21,050 bases of DNA from an uncultured Clostridium sp. (GTDB lineage Bacteria; Bacillota; Clostridia; Lachnospirales; Lachnospiraceae), in NCBI GenBank assembly GCA_958442925.1, contig CAUCIO010000021.1, forward strand, positions 1-21,050, read 5' to 3'. The translations under genes and the position numbers were made by a program. Of the stretch, positions 1 to 6,391 are shown piece by piece. Under the pieces are notes generated by a model, which was not told the origin of the DNA, ran no database searches, and saw nothing but the letters and a program-made list of their open reading frames with translations. Every line of letters starts with the position of its first letter. Positions within the stretch are counted from its first letter, which is position 1.

Positions 1-125
1 CCCTTCATGATGACAGTTTGTTTTTTCACTGTCTCTCATAAAGGGAGCATATCAGAAAAGGTCTCCTGCTTTTTTGCACCCCAAATTGAATATGGAGTTC
101 TAAGACTCTTGCTGTTTTCACTTTG

Positions 126-153
126 AAAATATCAGGTGCAGACCTGATATTTT
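126..153. repeat. Perfect 12-bp inverted repeat, 4-base loop
   Basis: The arms AAAATATCAGGT (126-137) and ACCTGATATTTT (142-153) are exact reverse complements around the loop GCAG. The A-rich outer left arm and T-rich outer right arm would suit a bidirectional intrinsic terminator for a gene to the left of the window. The symmetry would also suit a regulator operator. No gene next to it decides between these. Confidence 0.75.
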
Positions 154-224
154 GACCGTTGCCTATCGCCTGTGAGAAAAATATTGGGGACTATGAATTT
201 TGTGGAAATGTGTGTTACAAGGCT

Positions 225-243
225 TGTACAGGAACTCTGTACA
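225..243. repeat. Perfect 7-bp inverted repeat, 5-base loop
   Basis: TGTACAG (225-231) and CTGTACA (237-243) flank GAACT. It sits 36 bp upstream of the TATAAT-like box at 279-284, so it could be an operator for the small membrane-protein gene. A terminator is also possible because a short A/T run follows. The role is unknown. Confidence 0.5.
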
Positions 244-278
244 CAAAAATTTTTCTTTCATTCTTTAAGTTGATGAAG

Positions 279-284
279 TATAAT
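279..284 (+). promoter_or_regulatory. Possible -10 box for small membrane-protein gene
   Basis: TATAAT lies about 42 bp upstream of the chosen ATG at 326. The -35 region at 17-bp spacing (TTTCAT, 256-261) is a poor match to TTGACA. This is therefore a weak call based on the perfect -10 hexamer and its position. Confidence 0.35.
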
Positions 285-325
285 TGCTGTCAGAGAACTA
301 TTCAGACTATAAAGGAAGAGGAATT

Positions 326-703
326 ATGAGAAAAGAGTTAAAACAAATATTGCTTATTTGTTTGTTTTTAATCATTGGTTGTGTGCTTGGTTATTTTGTA
401 GCACTTAATCAAATGAATCAGCTTAATAACCCTGAATACATTGCGTTTTGGGCAAGTCAAAATATGTCTGTTCCTGAACCATTAGGATTTGCAAGAAGTG
501 TTCTTTCTTTTGGATTGCTTTTTTCTGGAATCCCCACAGGTTTGATTTTTTATAGTGGTTTAGCTAAAAAATGGCTCACTCCTATTGCACCTAAAATTAT
601 AATTGGATTTGTTACTTTCCCGATTTATACACTTGTTGGGGTAATTGGTTCTATTCCTTTTATTATTTGCAACGGAATTGTTCTGTTGAGAAATAATAAA
701 TGA
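326..703 (+). CDS. Small hydrophobic membrane protein, unknown function
   Basis: A 125-residue protein that I do not recognise. The start at 326 is chosen because AAGGAAGAGG lies 4-7 bases upstream; an in-frame TTG at 284 has no such site. Three hydrophobic segments are visible, near residues 7-28, 57-80 and 88-118, with a polar stretch (about 29-55) between the first two, so a three-pass inner-membrane protein is likely. The C-terminus ends in a short basic/polar tail (RNNK). Codons are strongly AT-biased (AAA, ATT, TTT, TTA), unlike the GC-richer BCCT gene next door, which suggests a different origin. It is monocistronic, bounded by palindrome-rich gaps and by the terminator at 865-917. No functional motif was seen. 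Confidence 0.65.
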   Translation: MRKELKQILLICLFLIIGCVLGYFVALNQMNQLNNPEYIAFWASQNMSVPEPLGFARSVLSFGLLFSGIPTGLIFYSGLAKKWLTPIAPKIIIGFVTFPIYTLVGVIGSIPFIICNGIVLLRNNK

Positions 704-864
704 TAATTCAATCTATAAAAAGTAAAATAATCATGATTAATGAAGAAACATGGTAAATTGAATTATTTTCTATACTTCAAAGTGTTTGAAAGTATAATGT
801 CTATGCGGATAATCGAAAATTAAATATAAAATTTATACAAACTTATATTTCATAAGAACTGATT
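704..864. other. AT-rich gap with three nested or adjacent palindromes
   Basis: No gene is seen. ATAATTCAAT (703-712) is the exact reverse complement of ATTGAATTAT (757-766), and a T-rich run follows. A perfect 12-bp palindrome, TAATCATGATTA, sits inside this pair at 728-739. A third hairpin pairs TATACTTCAAA (771-781) with TTTGAAAGTATA (785-796) with one bulged base. They may be a weak terminator plus regulator sites, or remnants of inserted DNA. Confidence 0.45.
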
Positions 865-917
865 AAAAAGAATGTTTTGCGGCTCTGTAACATGAGGCTG
901 CTAAAACATTCTTTTTT
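865..917 (+). terminator. Intrinsic terminator after small membrane-protein gene
   Basis: AAAAAGAATGTTTT (865-878) pairs perfectly with AAAACATTCTTTTT (903-916). Partial pairing inside (GCGGCT with AGGCTGC) lengthens the stem. The T-run at 912-917 completes it. The A-run on the left would also let it stop minus-strand transcription. It insulates the BCCT promoter that begins just downstream. Confidence 0.85.
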
Positions 918-930
918 CTATACAGGCCTC

Positions 931-959
931 TTGCATTTCCCTCCATCCTCTGTTATAAT
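931..959 (+). promoter_or_regulatory. Probable promoter of the BCCT transporter gene
   Basis: TTGCAT (931-936) and a perfect TATAAT (954-959) are separated by 17 bp. The predicted start of transcription is near 966, giving a leader of about 70 bases. The -10 box is the first half of the left arm of the inverted repeat at 954-999, so a protein bound there would block the promoter. Confidence 0.6.
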
Positions 960-999
960 GTTCAATATCTTTTTATTTTATATAAAATTGAACATTATA
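954..999. repeat. 13-bp inverted repeat over the -10 box (candidate operator)
   Basis: TATAATGTTCAAT (954-966) and ATTGAACATTATA (987-999) are perfect reverse complements with a 20-base AT-rich spacer. The left arm contains the -10 hexamer of the BCCT promoter; the right arm lies in the predicted leader. The arrangement fits a pair of regulator half-sites or a leader hairpin. No regulator gene is adjacent. Confidence 0.7.
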
Positions 1000-1038
1000 G
1001 ACATGACTTCTATGTATAAAAACGAGGAGGTATCTTCC

Positions 1039-2577
1039 ATGAACGAACCGCATTCAGATAACAAAAAACTGGCTGCACGGCTGGATATCATGCCTATGGC
1101 AGTATCCCTGGCCCTGATTCTGGCTCTGTGTCTGGCCTTTTTCCTGGTTCCGGAACAGTCTAAGCACGTCCTGGATTCTGTCCGTTTCTTTATCGGGGAG
1201 GAATTCGGCGTCTACTATCTGGCAGTAGGCCTGGGAATTTTTCTGCTGTCCCTCTACCTGGCCTTTTCCCCATTTGGAACCATCAGGCTGGGAGCGCCGG
1301 GAGAGAAGCCGCAGTATTCCGCCTTTTCCTGGGGGGCGATGATGTTCACCTCCGGTCTGGCGGCTGACATCCTGTTCTATTCCCTGTGCGAGTGGATTCT
1401 CTATGCCAATGATCCCCATATGGAAGAAATGGGCTCCATTCAGGACTGGTCCAGCGTCTATCCCCTGTTTCACTGGGGGCCAATTCCCTGGAGCTTCTAT
1501 GTAGTTCTGGCCTGTGCCTTCGGCTTTATGCTCCATGTACGAAAATGCAAAAAGCAGAAATATTCTGAAGCCTGCCGGCCGATTCTCGGCGCTATGACAG
1601 ACAAAGCTCCTGGCCGCCTCATCGATCTCCTGGCAGTTTTCGCCCTGTTAGCCGGAACTGCCACTACCTTCAGTCTGGCTACTCCGCTGATGAGCCAGAC
1701 GGCAGCCAGCCTGTTCCATGTGAACAGCTCTAAATGGATTACTATCGGGATTTTAATCGTTACCTGCATGGTGTACACCTTCTCTGTCGTGCGAGGCATG
1801 AAAGGTGTCATGAAACTGGCTTCCTCCTGTGTATATCTGTTTTTCGCCCTGTTAGCCTATGTATTTCTGGCCGGAGGAGAGACACGGTATATAGTAGAAA
1901 CGGGATTTTCCGCTGTTGGAACCCTGATTCAGAATTTCTTTACTCTGTCTACCTTTACAGATCCTCAGAGGACCACCTCCTTCCCTCAGACCTGGACCAT
2001 GTTTTACTGGGCCTACTGGATGGTGTGGGCAGTTGCGGCTCCCTTCTTTATTGGCAGCATTTCAAAAGGGCGCACGGTAAAGCAGACCATTCTGGGCGGA
2101 TATGTGTTCGGTCTGGGAGGAACCTTCACCAGTTTTATCATCCTGGGAAATTACAGCCTGGGCCTGCAGGTTTCCGGACGCCTGGACGTTATGGGGCTCT
2201 ACAATGCCAGTCAGGATCTCTACAGCACCATCATTGCCATTATAAACACTCTACCAATGGCACAGATTGTTCTGATTCTCCTGGCTCTGGCCATGATTAC
2301 CTTCTACGCTACCAGCTTCGATGCCATCGCCCTGGTGGCCTCCGCCTACTCTTACAAGGAACTTCCCGATGGACAGGAGCCTCATATGGGTGTTAAGGTT
2401 TTCTGGTCCCTGATGCTGATTCTGCTGCCCATTGCCCTGGTCTTCTCAGACAGTTCCATGGCGAATCTGCAGACAGTATCGATTATTGCTGCCTTTCCCC
2501 TGGCTGCTGTGATTCTCCTGATAGTGGCCAGCTTTCTGAAGGATGGGAAGAAGTATCTGGAGGAAAATCGGAAGTAG
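1039..2577 (+). CDS. BCCT-family (betaine/carnitine/choline) transporter, divergent
   Basis: A 512-residue polytopic membrane protein. The start at 1039 is preceded by GAGGAGG eight bases upstream; the longer reading frame from 877 begins inside the terminator and is rejected. About 12 hydrophobic segments are present. The family hallmark is the aromatic TM8-type box at residues 318-330 (TWTMFYWAYWMVW) followed by a PF.IG..SKGRT segment. In known BCCT carriers the Trp/aromatic cage holds a quaternary-amine substrate. Departures are visible: the usual Gly-rich GMGIG-like stretch of TM3 reads GLAAD (106-110), and the usual EP after it is EW (118-119). Substrate and coupling ion are therefore uncertain; carnitine, betaine, choline or a related amine are possible. 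The gene stands alone, with its own promoter and terminator. Confidence 0.88.
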   Translation: MNEPHSDNKKLAARLDIMPMAVSLALILALCLAFFLVPEQSKHVLDSVRFFIGEEFGVYYLAVGLGIFLLSLYLAFSPFGTIRLGAPGEKPQYSAFSWGAMMFTSGLAADILFYSLCEWILYANDPHMEEMGSIQDWSSVYPLFHWGPIPWSFYVVLACAFGFMLHVRKCKKQKYSEACRPILGAMTDKAPGRLIDLLAVFALLAGTATTFSLATPLMSQTAASLFHVNSSKWITIGILIVTCMVYTFSVVRGMKGVMKLASSCVYLFFALLAYVFLAGGETRYIVETGFSAVGTLIQNFFTLSTFTDPQRTTSFPQTWTMFYWAYWMVWAVAAPFFIGSISKGRTVKQTILGGYVFGLGGTFTSFIILGNYSLGLQVSGRLDVMGLYNASQDLYSTIIAIINTLPMAQIVLILLALAMITFYATSFDAIALVASAYSYKELPDGQEPHMGVKVFWSLMLILLPIALVFSDSSMANLQTVSIIAAFPLAAVILLIVASFLKDGKKYLEENRK

Positions 2578-2582
2578 GATTT

Positions 2583-2645
2583 AAGAAGAGGGAAAGTTTT
2601 CACGCTCCACTTAAAGTCGCTGAAAAACTTTCCCTCTTCTTTTTT
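2583..2645 (+). terminator. Strong intrinsic terminator of the BCCT gene
   Basis: An 18-bp perfect stem, AAGAAGAGGGAAAGTTTT (2583-2600) with its complement at 2624-2641, begins six bases after the stop codon and is followed by a T-run. The loop (2601-2623) carries CCACTTAAAGTCGCTG, a motif shared in transcript sense with the terminators after tex and secA. Confidence 0.92.
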
Positions 2646-2695
2646 CATTTCCTTATTCCACTTAAAGTCACTGGAAACTCTTCCTCTTTCTTACT
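2607..2695 (+). repeat. Partial duplication of terminator loop and 3' arm
   Basis: The segment starting at 2607 (CCACTTAAAGTCGCTG, then the pyrimidine-rich 3' stem arm) recurs at 2658 (CCACTTAAAGTCACTGG, then CTCTTCCTCTTTCTT). The offset is 51 bp. The second copy has no matching 5' arm, so it looks like a decayed duplicate of the terminator's distal half. Confidence 0.6.
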
Positions 2696-2737
2696 CTACT
2701 TTCTCTCTTCTTCTTCGATTTTCCCAATAAAGCGCAG

Positions 2738-2794
2738 GAGAAAAGGACGTATTTTGGGTGACTTTTGTGGAATAAAAAAATACGTCCTTTTCTC
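2738..2794 (-). terminator. Intrinsic terminator after tex
   Basis: GAGAAAAGGACGTATTTT (2738-2755) pairs perfectly with 2777-2794. On the minus strand the GC core GGACGT is followed by TTTTCTC, which serves as the U-tract although it can also pair with the A-tract. It begins 10 bases past the tex stop. The loop read in the tex transcript sense contains ATTCCACAAAAGTCACCC, the shared loop motif. Confidence 0.8.
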
Positions 2795-2804
2795 TCATTT
2801 TACC

Positions 2805-4949
2805 TTATTTTATTTTCATGGTCAGTCCGATCCGTTTCTTTTCCTGGTCAACTTCCAGTACCTGGACTTCCACAATGTCTCCCACGCTCACCGCCTCCAG
2901 GGGATGCTTAATGTAGCGCTCGGTCATCTGGGAAATATGGACCAGACCATCCTGGTGTACGCCGATATCCACGAAAGCACCAAAATCTATGACGTTCCGC
3001 ACAGTTCCCTTTAAAATCATTCCAGGTTTTAAGTCCTTAATGTCCAGCACGTCGGTTCTTAAAATCGGCTTCGGCATCTCGTCTCTCGGATCTCTTCCCG
3101 GCTTTTCCAGCTCTTTTACAATATCCCGAAGTGTGATCTCACCGATGGAAAGCTCAGACGACAGCCTGCCGTAATCGCCGATTTTCCGTCCGATTCCCGC
3201 AAAACCGTCTCCAGAAAGCTCCGCCACATGATAGCCCAGACGCGCAAGCAGTGTTTCGGCGGCCTGGTAGCTCTCCGGATGTACGCTGGTGGCGTCCAGG
3301 GGATTTTTCCCACCCTGAATACGCAGGAATCCGGCGCACTGCTCGAAGGCCTTCGGCCCCAGCTTCGGCACCTTTAAAAGCTCTCTTCTCGTCTTAAAGA
3401 CGCCGTTTTCCTCCCGGTAAGCCACAATATTTTTCGCCACCGTCTTGCTGATTCCTGAAATGTAGCTTAACAGGGAAGCCGACGCTGTGTTCAGATCCAC
3501 GCCTACGCTGTTGACGCAGTCCTCCACTACGCCCTGCAGAGCCTCGCTCAAATTTTTCTGGTTCATGTCGTGCTGATACTGTCCCACTCCGATGGATTTT
3601 GGATCAATCTTCACCAGCTCGGACAGTGGATCCTGAAGCCGTCTGGCGATAGATACTGCGCTTCGCTGTCCCACGTCAAACTTCGGAAATTCCTCTGTGG
3701 CCAGCTTACTGGCAGAGTAGACAGAAGCTCCCGCCTCATTGACAATCACATACTGCACCTGCTCCGGAATTTCCTTCAAAAGCTCTACAATCACCTGCTC
3801 CGACTCTCTGGACGCCGTTCCATTTCCCACCGAAATAAGCGAAATATGGTACTTTTTAATTAAATCCTTTAAAATCTTCTTGGACTCCTCCACTTTATTC
3901 TGAGGAGCCGTAGGATAAATGACGACCGTATGGAGCACCTTTCCCGTCTCATCTACTACCGCCAGCTTGCAGCCGGTACGAAAGGCCGGATCCCAGCCCA
4001 GCACAACTCTGCCTGCCACCGGCGGCTGCATGAGAAGCTGCTTTAAGTTCTTTCCGAACACCTGGATAGCGCCCGCTTCTGCCTTCTCAGTCAGACTTCC
4101 TCTGATCTCTCTCTCGATAGCCGGGCCAATGAGGCGGTTAAAACTGTCTGCCGCTGCTTCTTTCAGCACTGGAGAAGAATATTCATTGTTTTTGGTAATA
4201 ATCTGTTTTTCCAGATATCTCAGAATTTTCTCCTCAGGAACCGTTATTTTGACAGTCAGAAGCTTTTCCTTTTCTCCCCGGTTCAGGGCCAGGATTCTAT
4301 GGCCTGCAGCCTTCTTTACCGGCTCAGAGAAGTGATAGTACATTTCGTACACAGACTTTTCTTTCTCATTTTTAGCAGAAGATTCAATTGCCCCCTCCTG
4401 AAGCACTGCCTTTCTGATGTAGGTTCGAAACTCAGCCGTCTCGGCAATTCGCTCCGCCAGAATATCCCTGGCTCCGTCCAGGGCTGCCTTAGCGTCAGCC
4501 ACTCCCTTTTCCTCAGAAACGAACTGCTCTGCTTCTGAAAGCGCCGGCTGGCTCAGATTCTGTTCCCAGATCCTGTCTGCCAGAGGGAGAAGCCCCTTCT
4601 CTCTGGCTGTCCCTGCTCTCGTCTTCCTCTTAGGCCTGTAGGGAAGATAGAGATCCTCCACAGCCACCAGAGTCGCTGCATTTAAAATCTGTTTTTCCAG
4701 CTCCAAAGTCAGCTTCTCCTGTTCCCGGATGGAGGCAATCACCTGGTTTTTCCTGTCCTCCAGATTTCTCAGATACTTTAACCTTTCGTCCAGGTTTCTG
4801 AGAACCTCATCATTTAATGAACCTGTCGCCTCTTTTCTATATCTGGCAATAAATGGAATTGTATTTCCCTCGTCGATCAGCCTGACGGCAGCCTCTGCCT
4901 GATGTCTGCCAATCTGAAGCTCCGATGCCAGCGCCTGTATCATATCCAT
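2805..4949 (-). CDS. tex: Tex, S1-domain RNA-binding transcription accessory protein
   Basis: A 714-residue Tex protein from the chosen start at 4949, preceded by GAGGAA six bases upstream. A longer frame from 5057 is rejected because the likely promoter (5008-5036) lies inside it and family members begin at the MDMIQALASEL-like segment. Visible in order: the N-terminal helical Tex domain with DEGNTIPFIARYRKEATG (about 26-43), a YqgF/RNase-H-like domain starting near GWDPAFRTG (about 318-326), helix-hairpin-helix repeats, and a C-terminal S1 domain (643-714). The family binds nucleic acid and associates with transcription and RNA processing; its exact role in anaerobes is not settled. It lies downstream of lysC but is separated by 176 bp with its own promoter. 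Confidence 0.95.
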   Translation of the reverse strand: MDMIQALASELQIGRHQAEAAVRLIDEGNTIPFIARYRKEATGSLNDEVLRNLDERLKYLRNLEDRKNQVIASIREQEKLTLELEKQILNAATLVAVEDLYLPYRPKRKTRAGTAREKGLLPLADRIWEQNLSQPALSEAEQFVSEEKGVADAKAALDGARDILAERIAETAEFRTYIRKAVLQEGAIESSAKNEKEKSVYEMYYHFSEPVKKAAGHRILALNRGEKEKLLTVKITVPEEKILRYLEKQIITKNNEYSSPVLKEAAADSFNRLIGPAIEREIRGSLTEKAEAGAIQVFGKNLKQLLMQPPVAGRVVLGWDPAFRTGCKLAVVDETGKVLHTVVIYPTAPQNKVEESKKILKDLIKKYHISLISVGNGTASRESEQVIVELLKEIPEQVQYVIVNEAGASVYSASKLATEEFPKFDVGQRSAVSIARRLQDPLSELVKIDPKSIGVGQYQHDMNQKNLSEALQGVVEDCVNSVGVDLNTASASLLSYISGISKTVAKNIVAYREENGVFKTRRELLKVPKLGPKAFEQCAGFLRIQGGKNPLDATSVHPESYQAAETLLARLGYHVAELSGDGFAGIGRKIGDYGRLSSELSIGEITLRDIVKELEKPGRDPRDEMPKPILRTDVLDIKDLKPGMILKGTVRNVIDFGAFVDIGVHQDGLVHISQMTERYIKHPLEAVSVGDIVEVQVLEVDQEKKRIGLTMKIK

Positions 4950-5007
4950 AACAATTTCCTCATTTCCCGCAATAATAGATTCTGCAGACACATCTTCTGC
5001 ATTGCTT

Positions 5008-5036
5008 ATTATAATAGATTTTAACAGGGGACGCAA
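5008..5036 (-). promoter_or_regulatory. Probable tex promoter
   Basis: On the minus strand, TTGCGT (5036-5031) and a perfect TATAAT (5013-5008) are 17 bp apart. Transcription would start near 5001, leaving a leader of about 50 bases before the ATG at 4949. Confidence 0.6.
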
Positions 5037-5054
5037 CTGAAACCCCGCAGTCGG

Positions 5055-5084
5055 CAACAGGCAGGGAACTCTCCCTGCCTGTTG
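5055..5084. repeat. 13-bp perfect hairpin between lysC and tex
   Basis: CAACAGGCAGGGA (5055-5067) and TCCCTGCCTGTTG (5072-5084) flank a 4-base loop. It lies 41 bases past the lysC stop. It is stable and GC-rich, but on the minus strand no U-tract follows, so it may be a lysC mRNA 3'-end stabiliser or an atypical terminator. Confidence 0.7.
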
Positions 5085-5125
5085 TTTTAAAAAGCTCTGC
5101 CGTCTTTTTCCAGTTCAAAAAACCT

Positions 5126-6334
5126 CTAATCGCCAAGGGAAAACGCATCGTGAACCACTCTCATGGCCCGATTTGCATCCTCCTCATCGATGAGGACTGT
5201 AATGCGTATCTCAGAGGTAGCAATCATGCGGATATTGATGTTGGCGCTGTAAAGGGCCTCGAACATCTTAGCCGCCACGCCTGGGTTGCTGGTCATACCT
5301 GCTCCGATGATAGAGATTTTAGCCACATCTGCCGCACATTCCACTGACTGCGCTGTCATAGACTCTCTGTTTTCATTTAAAACCGTCATGGCTTCCTGCA
5401 AATCCGTTTTCGCTACTGTGAAGGAAATATTCTTTCTTCCCTCCTGGCCTACAGACTGGATAATGATATCTACATTAATATGGTGTCTGGCCAGAAGGTT
5501 GAACACCTTAAAGGCGATTCCCGGCTCGTCCAGCACTCCCATCACGGAAATTCTGGCGGTATTCTTGTCGGCTGCCACGCCGCTGACTAACATCTTCTCC
5601 ATTTTCGTACTCTCCTTCACAACCGTTCCCTCAGCCCTCACCAGGCTTGACAGAACCACCAGCTGCACATTGTAACGCTTTGCCATCTCCACAGAGCGGT
5701 TGTGCAGTACCTTGGCTCCCAGGGATGCAAACTCCAGCATCTCGTCATAAGACACCTCTGAAAGCTTTCTGGCATTTGGGACAATCCTGGGATCCGCCGT
5801 ATACACGCCGTCTACATCTGTATAGATCTCACAGGCATCTGCATGAAGAGCAGCTGCCAGGGCCACTGCCGTAGTATCGGATCCCCCTCTTCCCAGAGTT
5901 GTCATATCATCGAATTTATTGACTCCCTGAAACCCTGTAATGACTACAATCTTTCTGGAATCCAGCTCATTTTTAATGCGCTCTGTATCAATCCGTTTCA
6001 GTTTTGCCTGTCCGTAGGCAGAGGTAGTTTTCATCCTGATCTGGGCTGCGTTCAGAGAAACCGCCGGCACTCCCAGAGACTGGAGCGCCATAGCCATCAA
6101 AGCCACAGAAATCTGCTCTCCTGTTACCAGCAGCATATCCATTTCCCGCTTGGAAGGATTTTCTGATATTTCCCTGGCCCTGGCTATCAGCCCATCCGTC
6201 GTCTTTCCCATGGCGGAGAGAACTACCACCACGTCATTTCCTCTATTGTAATCTTCAATGCAGCGCCTTGCCACATTAAAAATCCTCTCCGTATCAGCAA
6301 CTGAACTGCCGCCGAACTTTTTTACGACCAACAT
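5126..6334 (-). CDS. lysC: Aspartate kinase (aspartokinase, class with two ACT domains)
   Basis: A 402-residue enzyme that phosphorylates L-aspartate with ATP, the entry step to lysine, threonine, methionine and diaminopimelate. The kinase domain shows KFGGSS (6-11), TGEQ (71-74), GRGGSDTTA (148-156) and YTDVDGVYTADPR (171-183). Two C-terminal ACT domains (about 255-402) follow, with SVGQEGRKNISF and GAGMTSNPGVA in the places expected for lysine and/or threonine feedback. The start has GGAGG seven bases upstream. Architecture and length match the Bacillus LysC / Corynebacterium type, which form alpha2beta2 complexes using an in-frame internal start; such a start is visible here (separate entry). 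The gene is third in the pheB-hom-lysC operon, 57 bp after hom. Confidence 0.96.
   Translation of the reverse strand: MLVVKKFGGSSVADTERIFNVARRCIEDYNRGNDVVVVLSAMGKTTDGLIARAREISENPSKREMDMLLVTGEQISVALMAMALQSLGVPAVSLNAAQIRMKTTSAYGQAKLKRIDTERIKNELDSRKIVVITGFQGVNKFDDMTTLGRGGSDTTAVALAAALHADACEIYTDVDGVYTADPRIVPNARKLSEVSYDEMLEFASLGAKVLHNRSVEMAKRYNVQLVVLSSLVRAEGTVVKESTKMEKMLVSGVAADKNTARISVMGVLDEPGIAFKVFNLLARHHINVDIIIQSVGQEGRKNISFTVAKTDLQEAMTVLNENRESMTAQSVECAADVAKISIIGAGMTSNPGVAAKMFEALYSANINIRMIATSEIRITVLIDEEDANRAMRVVHDAFSLGD
5600..5618 (-). promoter_or_regulatory. Internal ribosome site and start for a LysC beta subunit
   Basis: Inside lysC, GAAGGAGA (5618-5611) stands eight bases before an in-frame ATG (5602-5600, Met245). 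Translation from here would give a 158-residue protein consisting of both ACT domains (5602 down to 5126). In Bacillus subtilis LysC and Corynebacterium glutamicum aspartokinase, the beta subunit is known to start at an internal Met at the same point of the linker; MEK.LVSGVAADK resembles those beta N-termini. Use of the start here is inferred. Confidence 0.7.
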
Positions 6335-6391
6335 GCCTTTTCCTCCATGGTATCATTGGCAGGGCGGCCTGCTGCCGCCTGTCTTTCCCTG

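Larger units (their letters stand above)
1..325. other. AT-rich intergenic DNA with palindromes
   Basis: No convincing gene is seen here. The stretch holds two clear inverted repeats, listed separately (126-153 and 225-243), and a weak 6-bp one (12-17 with 28-33). A possible promoter lies near 279-284, just ahead of the small membrane-protein gene. A TTG at 284 would extend that gene upstream, but it has no ribosome site and overlaps the -10-like box, so it is not used. The left end may be the 3' flank of a gene outside the window. Confidence 0.5.

Noticed and set aside
284..325. TTG start at 284 extending the small membrane protein by 14 residues
   Set aside because: It overlaps the TATAAT-like box and has no ribosome site; the ATG at 326 has AAGGAAGAGG upstream.
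877..1038. N-terminal extension of the BCCT gene from 877
   Set aside because: It starts inside the terminator stem and spans the promoter; GAGGAGG precedes ATG 1039.
1054..1811. Minus-strand open frames inside the BCCT gene, and similar shadow frames opposite tex, lysC, secA and glpA
   Set aside because: They lack ribosome sites and recognisable domains and lie entirely opposite well-supported genes.
4950..5057. 36-residue N-terminal extension of Tex
   Set aside because: It contains the probable tex promoter and does not resemble Tex N-termini.
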